In this document: positions 55,981 through 64,000 of the stretch, piece after piece
Layout of the letters: each line of letters begins with the position of its first letter
Position numbering within the stretch: position 1 is the first letter of the stretch
Source: Thermohalobaculum sp963721105
GTDB lineage: Bacteria; Pseudomonadota; Alphaproteobacteria; Rhodobacterales; Rhodobacteraceae
Direction: 5' to 3'
NCBI GenBank assembly: GCA_963721105.1
Contig: CAVRHY010000019.1
Location: 1 to 64,000, forward strand
DNA: 64,000 nt
Notes under the pieces: model-generated
What the model was told of the DNA's origin: nothing
The model's database searches: none
Seen by the model: the letters and a program-made list of their open reading frames with translations, nothing else
Made by a program: the position numbers and the translations under genes

Positions 55981-56822
55981 TGCGCGACGAACGGATAGCT
56001 CGCCGCCAGGCCTTCATGGCCGGGGAACAGCGCGCGGAGACGGGCATGGTCCTCGGCGAACTCGGCCTCGAGCTGTCGGACGAGATCGTCCGGCAGCTCG
56101 GGACGCTCGCGCATCTGCAGGCGTTGCTTGACGGCGTCACGCAGGCGCCGGGGCACAAGCCCCCGGCGGAGGGCGCCGGCGATCGGGTTGGCGATCAGCA
56201 GGCCATAGAGGGGGATGCGGCGGATCCGCTCGGCGGAGGCGTTCATCCGGGACTGCTCCGCCTGCCAGACGGGAGCCTCGGCGAGGCCGAGGAAGGCGCC
56301 GACGCGCTCCAGTTCGCCTTGCGGATCGGCGCGCATGGTCTCGAGGCTGACAAGGAGGATGCGCTCCGCCCCGAAGCGCTCGACATAGGGCGCGATCTGC
56401 ATCGCGTAGCGGCTGTAGGCGACGAGCTCGGGATGCGCGCGGAACGCCGCCGCGATGTCGCCCTGCATCCCGCCCATCGTCCATTCGTGGATGTAGTGCG
56501 ACACCGCGCGCGTGACCGGGTTTCGCACCATGTAGATCAGCTTCGGCGCCGGCACGACCGCGGCCAGCCGGTCGATGCATCGGGGGTAGGTCGGCAGCTT
56601 CGTGTAGTGCGTGCTCGCCTCGCCCTTCAGCGCCCCGGCGGGCGCGGCGTCGAACAGGCCCTCGTACCAGCCGAGGCCGCGTGCATAGATCGCGTCATCC
56701 GAGAAGAAGTTCGGCTCCTTCGGGGTCGTCATGAAGACCCCGGGCTGGGCGGCGAGCTGCGCCTGCAGCGTCGAGGTGCCGCATTTCATCGCGCCGATGA
56801 TGAGAAAGTCCGGCAGCGCCAT
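55977..56822 (-). CDS. Sulfotransferase family protein
   Basis: The 281-residue protein opens with the 5'-phosphosulfate loop FLIIGAMKCGTSTLQAQLAA and has the 3'-phosphate motif LIYMVRNPVTRAVSHYIHEW, with PKEPNFFSDD between. This is the heparan-sulfate/carbohydrate sulfotransferase pattern. It is embedded among four glycosyltransferase genes with overlapping or adjacent ends on both sides, which strongly links it to sulfation of the polysaccharide. It needs PAPS, whose synthesis genes are not in the window. Confidence 0.9.
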   Translation of the reverse strand: MALPDFLIIGAMKCGTSTLQAQLAAQPGVFMTTPKEPNFFSDDAIYARGLGWYEGLFDAAPAGALKGEASTHYTKLPTYPRCIDRLAAVVPAPKLIYMVRNPVTRAVSHYIHEWTMGGMQGDIAAAFRAHPELVAYSRYAMQIAPYVERFGAERILLVSLETMRADPQGELERVGAFLGLAEAPVWQAEQSRMNASAERIRRIPLYGLLIANPIAGALRRGLVPRRLRDAVKQRLQMRERPELPDDLVRQLEAEFAEDHARLRALFPGHEGLAASYPFVAQ

Positions 56823-56823
56823 C

Positions 56824-57846
56824 TCAGCGCCCGGTCGCGTGACGGTCGCCGAGCGGGTCGAGGAAATTCGTCCAGATGTCCCGCGCCTCGGCCTCGACGG
56901 TGGCGGGCACGCGCTTGCCGGCCAGCCGCCGCAGCTGGGCGACCGCCCGGCCGGAATGCCACAGCAGGTTCGCCGCCAGCAGCCCCGCCCAGCCATGCGC
57001 CTGGTAGAGAAACCGGGTCCGTGAGGCGTAGAAATAGGCGGGCACGCGCCGGCGTGCGGCGACGAGCTTCTTCACCGGGGCGCTGCCGCCGCGGAAGTGC
57101 ACCGTGCGGGCCGCCGGGACGTGGCGGATGCGCCAGCCGGCGCGGCGCGCCCGCAGGCAGTACTCGCTGTCCTCGAAATACAGGAAGTAGCCCTCGTCCA
57201 TCGGCCCGATCTCGTCCACCATCGCGTGGCTCAGCAGGATGCAGGCGAAGCTCGCCCAGCCGACCTCGTCCTCGTCGGGCTCGGTGCCGAGCGGAATGTC
57301 GTAGCGGGCGAAAAGCTTCGTCACGGGGCCGCTGCCGGCGCCCCGGATGAATTCGCTGATCGGCCCGGGGAAGCGGAAGTGACTGATCTGTGGCGTTCCG
57401 TCATCGAACTCCAGGCGGGGCGTGAAGAAGCCGATCTCCGGCGGGGCCGCGCGGGCGGCGGCGAGAAGCGTGCCGAGAAAGCCCGGCCTGAGCAGGGCGT
57501 CCGAGTTCAGGACGAGATAGTAGCTGGCAAGCCGCGCGCCGATGCCCTGGTTGTGGCCGCCCGAGAACCCGGTGTTCGTCGGCGAGCGGACCAGGGTCAC
57601 CGGCACGTCCGGCCCCTGCGCGGCGATCCATTCCGCGATTGCGTCTGCCGACCCGTCGTCGGACCAGTTGTCGACGACGACGACATGGCCGTCGATTCCG
57701 TCCAGCTCGTCCAGCACGGAGCGGACGCACTGGATCGTCAGGTCCGCCGTGCGGAAATTGATGATCGAAACCGACACGTCCAGCGGCCGGTCGCCGGCTC
57801 CGGCATCGAGCACGTCCGAGTCCATCTCTCCCGACATGATCGCCAT
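56824..57846 (-). CDS. Family 2 glycosyltransferase (rhamnosyltransferase-like)
   Basis: The protein has about 340 residues. GT-A motifs: DVSVSIINFRTADLTIQCVR, GHVVVVDNWSDDGSADAIAE, RSPTNTGFSGGHNQGIGA, YLVLNSDALLRPGFLG and YFLYFEDSEYCLRARRAGW. This N-x-G-F-(S/A)-x-G-x-N-x-G pattern is common in rhamnosyltransferases, which suits the adjacent dTDP-rhamnose genes. The acceptor is unknown. Starts at 57846, 57837 (MSGE) or 57822 are all possible. One base separates its stop from the next ATG. Confidence 0.88.
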   Translation of the reverse strand: MAIMSGEMDSDVLDAGAGDRPLDVSVSIINFRTADLTIQCVRSVLDELDGIDGHVVVVDNWSDDGSADAIAEWIAAQGPDVPVTLVRSPTNTGFSGGHNQGIGARLASYYLVLNSDALLRPGFLGTLLAAARAAPPEIGFFTPRLEFDDGTPQISHFRFPGPISEFIRGAGSGPVTKLFARYDIPLGTEPDEDEVGWASFACILLSHAMVDEIGPMDEGYFLYFEDSEYCLRARRAGWRIRHVPAARTVHFRGGSAPVKKLVAARRRVPAYFYASRTRFLYQAHGWAGLLAANLLWHSGRAVAQLRRLAGKRVPATVEAEARDIWTNFLDPLGDRHATGR

Positions 57847-57856
57847 CCGCCTGGCC

Positions 57857-59110
57857 TCAGGCGGCCACGCGGCCGGCCTCGGCCGGGCCGGCGGCGACCG
57901 GTGCTGCCCTGCCCGCGGGCGTCGAGGCGAACAGCGCCTCCAGTTGCGCCGCGCTGGCGCCGATGTCATGCGCCGCCTCGACGCGGCGCCGTCCCTCGCG
58001 ACCGCGTGCGGCCAGATCGGCCGGCGTCGCCCGCATCACCTCGTCCAGCGCAGCGGCCAGCCCCTCCTCGTCGCCGGCCGGGACGATCCAGCCGCAGGAC
58101 CGGTCGACCAGCTCGGGGATGCCGGCGATGTAGGTCGTGACGACCGGCCGGCCGAGCGCCAGCGCCTCCATCAGCACGATCGGCAGCCCCTCGGCAAAGC
58201 TCGGCAGCAAGAGCGCCCGGGCCCTCCCGACCATCTCGCGGACAGCGTCGTTCGCGCGCCAGCCGGTCAGCTCGATCCGGCCCTGAAGGCCGAGCCGCTC
58301 GACCTCGGCCTCCACAGAGCCCCGGCTCTCGCCGTCGCCAATCAGGACGATCCGAAGGTCCGGATGGCTGGCGGCGAGCGCGGCGACCGCGCGCGGGATC
58401 AGCACCTGCCCCTTCTGCGGGCAGAGACGGCCGACGCAGACCAGCGTCGCATTGTCCTCGAACGACGCGCCGCTCGGCGGGAAGTCCGAGAGGTCGAGCC
58501 CGCAGTGGACGACGTGGATCTTGTCCCAGGCGCCCATGCCGCCGGCAAGCGCCAGCGTGATCCGGGCGAAGTGCGAGATGGCGACGACGAAGGCCGCGTT
58601 CTCGATCTTCAGCGCCAGGCTGGATGCTCGCGGGTCGAGGAACTCGTCAGGCCCGTGCGCGGTGAAGCTGTAGCCCGGGCCGCCCATCAGGCGCGAGAGC
58701 ATGGCGACGGCCGCCGGGTTGGTCGAAAAATGCGCGTGCACGTGTTGGATGCCTTCGCGCAACGCAGCCCGCTTCAGCGCCGCGGCTTCCAGCATGTAGG
58801 CAACGTGGCGCACGAGGCCGCCGCCGTTGCGGACAAGCCGCGTCCAGCCGCCGAGCGCGCGCGCGATGCCTGCCGGGTTGGCGGCGAGCTCGGCCAGAAA
58901 GGCGCCGACCAGCGCGACCGGCCGGCCGCTCAGCAAATAGTGCGTCCGGGCCTGCTCGGCCCGGTCGGCGGGATCGACCAGATCGTCCGACCAGCGCCGG
59001 ATGGCGAAGCGGCTGACCGCGACCCCCAGCGCCTCGAGCGCCTCGATCTCGCGGCGGATGAAGGTTCCGCTCGTGACCGGGTACGTGTTCATCAGGTAGC
59101 CGATCTTCAT
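57857..59110 (-). CDS. Family 4 (GT-B) glycosyltransferase
   Basis: The 417-residue protein has a Rossmann-like N-terminal domain (MKIGYLMNTYPVTSGTFIRR, HVHAHFSTNPAAVAMLSRLM) and the donor domain with LVCVGRLCPQKGQVLIPRAV, IVLIGDGESRGSVEAEVERL and the E-x7-E motif in LPSFAEGLPIVLMEALALGR. The wording matches the exopolysaccharide GT4 family often found in exosortase loci. It adds one sugar on the cytoplasmic face. The Ala-rich tail is of no known function. Confidence 0.9.
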   Translation of the reverse strand: MKIGYLMNTYPVTSGTFIRREIEALEALGVAVSRFAIRRWSDDLVDPADRAEQARTHYLLSGRPVALVGAFLAELAANPAGIARALGGWTRLVRNGGGLVRHVAYMLEAAALKRAALREGIQHVHAHFSTNPAAVAMLSRLMGGPGYSFTAHGPDEFLDPRASSLALKIENAAFVVAISHFARITLALAGGMGAWDKIHVVHCGLDLSDFPPSGASFEDNATLVCVGRLCPQKGQVLIPRAVAALAASHPDLRIVLIGDGESRGSVEAEVERLGLQGRIELTGWRANDAVREMVGRARALLLPSFAEGLPIVLMEALALGRPVVTTYIAGIPELVDRSCGWIVPAGDEEGLAAALDEVMRATPADLAARGREGRRRVEAAHDIGASAAQLEALFASTPAGRAAPVAAGPAEAGRVAA

Positions 59111-59238
59111 TTCCGTCCATCTCTGGCAGCCCAGCCGTTATCCGGCGCGCTCTGCCCGTTCCGTTCTGCCCGACGGCAGCTGGCCGGGCTTCGCCTCGCG
59201 CCCGTGCGCCGCCCCCCGGCCGGTCCACATGACGACCC

Positions 59239-60072
59239 TCAGCGGCCGCGGCTCCAGCTCCGGTCGTTTCTCTGCCGGCCCAGTCGAATTGCAAGCCGGA
59301 CCGTGACGTAGACGAGGTAGCTCGTCGGTGCGGCGAAAAACAGGCGCAGATGATCCATCGGCCGAAGCGGCCGCTTGCCCTCGTTCGCGAGCAGGTGCGG
59401 GAAGGTCTCGGCCAGTTCCTGCACGCCGGCATCCTGACGGCGGCGCACGCGCACGAGCTTGGAGAAGCCCTCGACCATCGGCCACAGGAAGGTGCCCTGG
59501 ACCTTCACCCGCTCCTCGGGCCGGAACAGCAGCCGGACGTATCCGTCATCGGCGATGATGCGCGGGAAGGTGTCCCAGCGGGCCCGCCCCGCCGCGTTGA
59601 CGGCATAAAGCCCGGCGCCCGGCACGTCCGTGGTGACGAAGGGCAGGCGCCGCCAGAGATCGGCGAAATGCCGTGTTACCCAGCTCTGCGCTGGGGCGAC
59701 GACCAGTTCCCCGCTGGCGTAGACCGGCTCGGACTGGTCGAGCGCGTCGCGGAGGTTCGAGAGCAGGCGTGCGCTGCAGACGATGTCGGCGTCGAGATAG
59801 ACCCGCATGTCGCCCGTGGCCGCCCTGTCGCCTTCGTCGAGCGCGTTCGGTTTGCTGCCTTCGGCGATATCGAGGACGACGAGGCGCCATCCGCGGGCCC
59901 GGGCGCGCGCCTCGAAGCCGCGCGCAATTTCCACGGTCCTGTCGGTGCATCCATTGGCGGCCACGACGATCTCGACATCGTCCAGGGTCTCCGGCTCCTG
60001 CGCGAGCAACGCGTCGAGAGTCCCGCCGATCCAGGCTTCCTCGTTGTTGGCCGGAATGATGACGCTCAGCAT
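59239..60072 (-). CDS. Family 2 glycosyltransferase
   Basis: The 277-residue protein has LSVIIPANNEEAWIGGTLDA, VEIVVAANGCTDRTVEIARG and the DxD-type RVYLDADIVCSARLLSNL. Further features are GAGLYAVNAAGRARWDTFP and the catalytic-side IADDGYVRLLF. No clear membrane helices apart from a C-terminal hydrophobic patch (LVYVTVRLAIRL). It is the third gene in the leftward operon and overlaps the PssE-like gene by seven bases. Sugar specificity unknown. Confidence 0.88.
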   Translation of the reverse strand: MLSVIIPANNEEAWIGGTLDALLAQEPETLDDVEIVVAANGCTDRTVEIARGFEARARARGWRLVVLDIAEGSKPNALDEGDRAATGDMRVYLDADIVCSARLLSNLRDALDQSEPVYASGELVVAPAQSWVTRHFADLWRRLPFVTTDVPGAGLYAVNAAGRARWDTFPRIIADDGYVRLLFRPEERVKVQGTFLWPMVEGFSKLVRVRRRQDAGVQELAETFPHLLANEGKRPLRPMDHLRLFFAAPTSYLVYVTVRLAIRLGRQRNDRSWSRGR

Positions 60073-60584
60073 TCCGCCTCGGCCCCCTTATCGGACGTCG
60101 CCAGGATCTGCCCGCGGAGCGCTGCGATCAATTCCGGGGCAGCAAAGGGGCTGAGCGGCTCGGTCGTGCCGGTATCGAGCAGCAGTGCGTCCAGCTCGGC
60201 CGCGAGCGCACTCGCCTCGAGGGCGACGCGCACGCCGGGGCGCGACCGGAACTTCGCGGCGGTCGAGAGCTGGTGGTCGTTCCTCGTCTCGCGGAGCCCG
60301 GCCCGCCGCGGCATGATCAGCAACGGCTTGCGGTGGGTCAGCGCGTCAACGATCGTTCCGGTACCAGCGTGACCGACGATGCAGTTGCATTCGGCGATCC
60401 GGGCCCGGAAGTCGGGCGGGCTGAGCCGAGCCGTCCACTCGAAGTTCCTCGGCCGATAACTCCCGCCGCTGTCCTCGCAAAGCTGGCCGAAGATATCCGA
60501 CCTGCCGCGCGCCCCGGCCCACTCGTCAACGGCGGCCACGAGCCGGTCAAACGGCAGCTCGCTGCCAACAGTCAGCAGGATCAC
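60066..60584 (-). CDS. PssE-like glycosyltransferase catalytic subunit (GT28 C-terminal type)
   Basis: The 172-residue protein equals the C-terminal half of a GT-B enzyme: MILLTVGSELPFDRLVAAVD at the start, NCIVGHAGTGTIVDALTHRK with the His/Gly donor loop, and PLLIMPRRAGLRETRNDHQL. Such proteins (PssE/Alg13-like) work only with a partner that supplies the other half. That partner is the gene immediately upstream (overlap of four bases). Together they likely add the second sugar of the repeat unit, often glucuronate in rhizobial systems. Confidence 0.88.
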   Translation of the reverse strand: MILLTVGSELPFDRLVAAVDEWAGARGRSDIFGQLCEDSGGSYRPRNFEWTARLSPPDFRARIAECNCIVGHAGTGTIVDALTHRKPLLIMPRRAGLRETRNDHQLSTAAKFRSRPGVRVALEASALAAELDALLLDTGTTEPLSPFAAPELIAALRGQILATSDKGAEAEC

Positions 60585-61135
60585 AGGACGGATCCCCGGT
60601 AGAGCGGCCCGTTAGGCACGGCCGGGCGGGCGAGATGCTCCCACTGCGTCAACCAGAGATCTGCGTGCGGGCCCGCGAGTTGGCCGGACATCGACAACTC
60701 GTCGGCATTCGCGAAGCTGTCGACCCAGATCGTGCGCGCCCCGAGCAGTCTGCCGAAACGCAGGGCGAAGTAGCCGGGCGCAGCGCCCGTGCTGACGATC
60801 ACATGCGGCCTGACCCTGACGAGAATGGTGAAAATGCGGAAAAGCTGCGCAACCAGACGCAACCTCTGCCACCGGTTCGCGTCGGGGATTTCGTGAAACC
60901 CCGCCGCCTCGTCCCGCACCTCGTCGCGATAGCCGGCATGCGTCGTCACATAGGTCACGGCACAGCCGGCCCAGGCCGGGCGCAGCCGCAACAACTCGAC
61001 CCAATGGCCACCCCCGGAAGAAATTGCCACGACGCGCCGCTGGCCTTTCTTCGCGCACAATGCCGAGCGCGCCGGCTCGACCGGTCGCCCGGACGCACTA
61101 GGGCTGGACTCCGGAGGTGTAAAACGACTAAGCAT
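60581..61135 (-). CDS. PssD-like glycosyltransferase subunit (Alg14 family)
   Basis: The protein has up to 184 residues. The conserved core starts QRRVVAISSGGGHWVELLRL and continues YVTTHAGYRDEV, RPHVIVSTGAAPGYFALRFG, ARTIWVDSFANADELSMSG and LWLTQWEHLA. It is the Alg14-like membrane-associated partner of the PssE-like protein. The ATG at 61135 has no good ribosome-binding site and sits in AT-rich DNA; a TTG a few codons before the core is an alternative. It is the first gene of the leftward glycan operon, divergent from the exosortase gene. Confidence 0.87.
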   Translation of the reverse strand: MLSRFTPPESSPSASGRPVEPARSALCAKKGQRRVVAISSGGGHWVELLRLRPAWAGCAVTYVTTHAGYRDEVRDEAAGFHEIPDANRWQRLRLVAQLFRIFTILVRVRPHVIVSTGAAPGYFALRFGRLLGARTIWVDSFANADELSMSGQLAGPHADLWLTQWEHLARPAVPNGPLYRGSVL

Positions 61136-61366
61136 AAAAATAACTAAACTTTCATACCGACTTTCGCAGCGGTGCGGTGGCGCGTCGCGACGCCCTTTAT
61201 TTACAGCCCCTCCGGCGTCCTGTCCAGACTGGCTTCGCCGTGCGGGACCCCTGAGGCGACATAGCGGACTCGCATTGTAACCTGCGCCACTGTATATGGA
61301 ACGGAGCCGTCTTTATATGAAGCAGTGCCGCGTTATCCAGGCGGCGAACCTGTCGAGTGAATTAGA
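61136..61366. promoter_or_regulatory. Divergent promoter region of the polysaccharide locus
   Basis: This 231-base gap, less GC-rich than its surroundings, separates the leftward glycan operon from the rightward exosortase/Wzz genes. AT-rich patches lie at 61131-61160 and 61193-61204, and TATAT occurs at 61291-61296 and 61313-61318. No -35/-10 pair with proper spacing is convincing. The position makes joint regulation of both operons likely. Confidence 0.5.
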
Positions 61367-62989
61367 ATGACGATCAGTGCAGAGGGCAGCCGCCGGGGCG
61401 GTCTGACGAAGATCGACTGGAGCCCGACGGGGCCATTCTGGCTGGCTGTCGCCTGTATCGGGGCGGCGCTGTTCTTCCGCGAGGGGATTGCCGACCTCTG
61501 GGAAGCCTGGCAGGTCCCCGAATACAGCCAGGGGCCGTTGATCCCGCTGATTTCGGGCTATCTGTTCCTGCGGCACCTGAAGCACGTGCCGTCGCGGCGG
61601 GTGGCCGCACGCGAGCGCCTGCCCGGGGTCGCGGTGCTGGTATTCGCCCTGATACTGGGGCTGTTCGGCAACGTAACGCATATCGAGAAATTTGTCGCCG
61701 TCGCGCTGATCGTCTGGGTCGGCGGCATCATCCTGATCATCTTCGGCTGGGAGCGCGGGCGGCAGTTCTGGCCCGCGGTGCTGCACCTCGTCTTCATGCT
61801 GCCGCTGCCGTTCTTCCTCTACTGGCGGGCATCGATCGCACTCCAGCACGTCTCGTCCGAGATCGGTGTCGACATTATCCGGATGATCGGAATCCCGGTC
61901 TTCCTCGACGGCAACATCATCGATCTTGGCACCTACAAGCTGCAGGTCGCGGATGCCTGCTCGGGTCTGCGCTACATGTACCCGATCATGAGCTTCACCT
62001 ACGTGTTCGCAACGCTCTACCAGGGATCGGTCTGGCACAAGGCGGTGCTGCTGCTCGCGGCCATGCCGATTGCCGTCCTCCTTAACGCGGTCAGGATCGG
62101 GTTCATCGGCATCATGGTCGACGGCTACGGCATCGAACAGGCCGAGGGCTTCATGCACCTGTTCGAGGGCTGGGTGATCTTCCTGATCTGCATCATCGCG
62201 ATGATCGGGCTTGCCAAGGTCGTGCAGCGCCTCTCCGGCGACCGCCGCAGCCTCTCCGAGGTGCTCGACTTCGACACGAGCGGCCTGGGGACGCAACTCG
62301 CGCGGGTGCGCGACATCCGGCCGACGGCGGCGCTGATCGGCGCCGCCGTGGTGTTTCTGATCGCGGCGTTTCTCTGGAGCCCTTTGACCCGGCCTGAGCC
62401 GCCCGTGATCTCGCGCGATCCGTTCCTTCTCTTCCCGCGCGAGCTGGGCGACTGGCAGGGCACGATGCGCCCGGAGCTGTCGAAGGAAATCGCTGCGACG
62501 CTGGCGGCGGACGACTACCTGCAGATCGGCTTCGACAGGCCGAGCGCTGCGGCTCCGGTCGAACTTTTCGTCGCCTGGTATCGCGACCAGACGCGAGCCC
62601 AGATCCACACACCCGAGGTCTGCATCCCGGCCGGCGGCTGGGAAATGTCAAGCATCGGCTCCGACAAGATCGTCATCAACTCCGGTGGGCAGCAGGTGCC
62701 TGTTCCGGTCAACAGGGCGATCATCGAGAAGGCGGGCGAGCGCCAGCTCGTCTACTACTGGTTCGACCAGAGTGGCCGACGCATCGCCTGGGACTATGCC
62801 GCAAAGGCCATGCTCGTCTGGGACGCCGTGCAGAGCGGCCGGACGGACGGCGCGCTCGTCCGCCTCACGACGCCGATCGCCCCGGGCGAAACGGTGGAGG
62901 CGGCTGAGAGGCGCATCAGGAGACTGATGGGCGAGGCGCTCCCGGTCCTGCCGCGGTTCATCACGGGCAGGCTGGTAGCGGCAGGATAG
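61367..62989 (+). CDS. xrtD: Exosortase fused to an EpsI-type domain (XrtD-like)
   Basis: The 540-residue protein has an N-terminal exosortase domain (about 20-290, roughly eight membrane helices) with the three invariant residues: Cys198 in QVADACSGLRYMYP, Arg243 in VLLNAVRIGFIGI and His264 in EGFMHLFEGWVIF. The preceding LVFMLPLPFFLYWRASIALQ is typical. From about residue 320 a membrane helix leads into a periplasmic EpsI-type domain (FPRELGDWQGTMRPELSKEI, VELFVAWYRDQTRAQIHTPE, VCIPAGGWEMS). Exosortases process C-terminal sorting tags (PEP-CTERM; VPLPA-CTERM for XrtD-type). The subtype call is by recall of the fusion pattern. It is usually tied to exopolysaccharide loci, as here. Confidence 0.88.
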   Translation: MTISAEGSRRGGLTKIDWSPTGPFWLAVACIGAALFFREGIADLWEAWQVPEYSQGPLIPLISGYLFLRHLKHVPSRRVAARERLPGVAVLVFALILGLFGNVTHIEKFVAVALIVWVGGIILIIFGWERGRQFWPAVLHLVFMLPLPFFLYWRASIALQHVSSEIGVDIIRMIGIPVFLDGNIIDLGTYKLQVADACSGLRYMYPIMSFTYVFATLYQGSVWHKAVLLLAAMPIAVLLNAVRIGFIGIMVDGYGIEQAEGFMHLFEGWVIFLICIIAMIGLAKVVQRLSGDRRSLSEVLDFDTSGLGTQLARVRDIRPTAALIGAAVVFLIAAFLWSPLTRPEPPVISRDPFLLFPRELGDWQGTMRPELSKEIAATLAADDYLQIGFDRPSAAAPVELFVAWYRDQTRAQIHTPEVCIPAGGWEMSSIGSDKIVINSGGQQVPVPVNRAIIEKAGERQLVYYWFDQSGRRIAWDYAAKAMLVWDAVQSGRTDGALVRLTTPIAPGETVEAAERRIRRLMGEALPVLPRFITGRLVAAG

Positions 62990-63063
62990 CCGACGGGCCG
63001 GCGCACGCCGGTCGATCGGCCGAGATTGCCCGCGACCCTATTTGAGGCTGGGAAGGAGAGATC

Positions 63064-64000
63064 ATGGAACAGGCGCAGATGCTCGTCGACCTGTGGCGGA
63101 TGTTTCTCCGCCGCTTCTGGATTCTCACCATCATCGGCACCCTCGGAATTGTCGCCGTCGGATTCCTCGCCTACGTCCTGCCGCCTGTCTACGAGGCGGA
63201 GGCGAAGATCCTTGTCGAAAGCCAGCAGATCCCCGATGAGCTTGCCCGCTCGACCGTAAGGAGCTCCGCGGCCGAGCGGCTGCAGCTGATCGAGCAGCAG
63301 CTGATGACCCGGGACAACCTGCTGCGGCTGATCGACGGGCGCGGGCTTTACAGGGACCGGCCGGATCTCAGCGCCTCGGACAAGATCGAGCGGATTCGTG
63401 ACGCAACGGCCATCGAGCCGATCGCGGTCGGCAACAAGCGGAGTCGACGGCAGGACGCCGAGATCGCCGCCTTCACCATCAAGGTCTCGTTCGAAGATCC
63501 CATCAAGGCTGCGAACATCGCCAACGACTTCGTGACCATGGTCCTCGACCAGAACCTCAGGTCACGGTCGCAGCGAGCCAGCGACACGCTCAGTTTCTTC
63601 GTGAACGAGGAGAAGCGCCTTGCCGGCGAGCTCGCTTCGATCGAGGCGGACATCATCGCCTACAAGAAGGAGCATGAGCAGGCGCTGCCCGACAGCCTTG
63701 AATTTCGCCGGGACCAGTTCACGCGCAACGTCGAGAGCGACCGTGCCACCGACCAGCGCCTGCTCGAACTCGAGGAGAAGCGCGGCGCGCTCCAGGCAGC
63801 CCTCGTGCAGGCGAAAGCCGCCGGGCCCGCTCTCCTCACTCCCGAGCAGAAGCAGCTTCACGATCTCGAGGCGCAGCTTGCCCAGAAGAGGGCGGTTTAT
63901 GCTGAAGGCCATCGCGAGATACGCGCCCTGAAGGCGCAGATCGCCTCCATGAAGGCGAACCTGCCGGCCCAGGAGGCGATCAGCGACGGGACCGATGGGC
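63064..64000 (+). CDS. Wzz/GumC-type polysaccharide chain-length or co-polymerase protein, partial
   Basis: The frame is open to the window end (312 residues, no stop). It starts MEQAQMLVDLWRMFLRRFWI after GGAGAG. One membrane helix (LTIIGTLGIVAVGFLAYVLP) is followed by the Wzz signature PVYEAEAKILVESQQIPDEL, then a long periplasmic coiled-coil domain (NEEKRLAGELASIEADIIAY, QKQLHDLEAQLAQKRAVYAE, GHREIRALKAQIASM). The last is the conserved Y.E.HPE-like region, here AEGHREI. It is expected to set chain length or form part of the export complex. A second membrane helix, and possibly a kinase domain, would lie beyond the window. Confidence 0.92.
   Translation, partial: MEQAQMLVDLWRMFLRRFWILTIIGTLGIVAVGFLAYVLPPVYEAEAKILVESQQIPDELARSTVRSSAAERLQLIEQQLMTRDNLLRLIDGRGLYRDRPDLSASDKIERIRDATAIEPIAVGNKRSRRQDAEIAAFTIKVSFEDPIKAANIANDFVTMVLDQNLRSRSQRASDTLSFFVNEEKRLAGELASIEADIIAYKKEHEQALPDSLEFRRDQFTRNVESDRATDQRLLELEEKRGALQAALVQAKAAGPALLTPEQKQLHDLEAQLAQKRAVYAEGHREIRALKAQIASMKANLPAQEAISDGTDG

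Overview
High-GC bacterial chromosome segment, almost certainly from an alphaproteobacterium. The evidence is the order rimP-nusA-ylxR-infB with a YlxR/L7Ae fusion, adjacent serC-serA, carA divergent from a GatB/YqeY-domain gene, and a pstSCAB-phoU-phoB operon with a Pho box. I cannot fix the genus; a Rhodospirillales- or Rhodobacterales-like lineage fits.

Layout. 1-8.5 kb is an accessory, decaying stretch: the start of an alpha/beta hydrolase gene, a patchwork of ParB-like, phage-structural-like and serine-recombinase fragments, a GST, an intradiol dioxygenase, a DUF6880 protein, an IS6-type insertion sequence that cuts a recombinase-associated small gene, a tRNA-Ser(CGA) next to a recombinase tail, and remains of a sugar-binding protein gene. 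8.5-17.3 kb holds a Na+/H+ antiporter, a CDF metal transporter and the phosphate regulon operon. 17.6-31.5 kb holds an M48 protease, a 3-hydroxyacyl-CoA dehydrogenase, a NYN/OST-HTH protein, the infB-nusA operon, a creatininase-family protein, an M32 carboxypeptidase and a secreted Asp/Arg/His-repeat protein. 31.6-46.7 kb is metabolic: aldehyde dehydrogenase, an orphan AAA ATPase, amidase, EamA permease, xanthine-dehydrogenase-type molybdoprotein, carA, YqeY, a cut FkbM methyltransferase, a leucine/glutamate-type dehydrogenase, serC and serA.

46.9-64 kb is one large surface-polysaccharide locus. rfbC-acetyltransferase-rfbB-rfbD-rfbA make dTDP-L-rhamnose and an acetylating enzyme. A leftward operon (PssD/PssE-like pair, four other glycosyltransferases, a sulfotransferase, flippase, ligase/polymerase) assembles and exports the chain. 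A second sulfotransferase follows rfbA. An exosortase fused to an EpsI-type domain and a Wzz/GumC-type chain-length protein read rightward off the end. The parts suggest a sulfated, rhamnose-containing exopolysaccharide coupled to exosortase protein sorting.

Quality warning. Many otherwise intact genes carry single-base shifts, mostly in G/C runs, including the essential infB. These are probably sequence errors, so the interrupted genes outside the first 8.5 kb should not be read as pseudogenes without resequencing.
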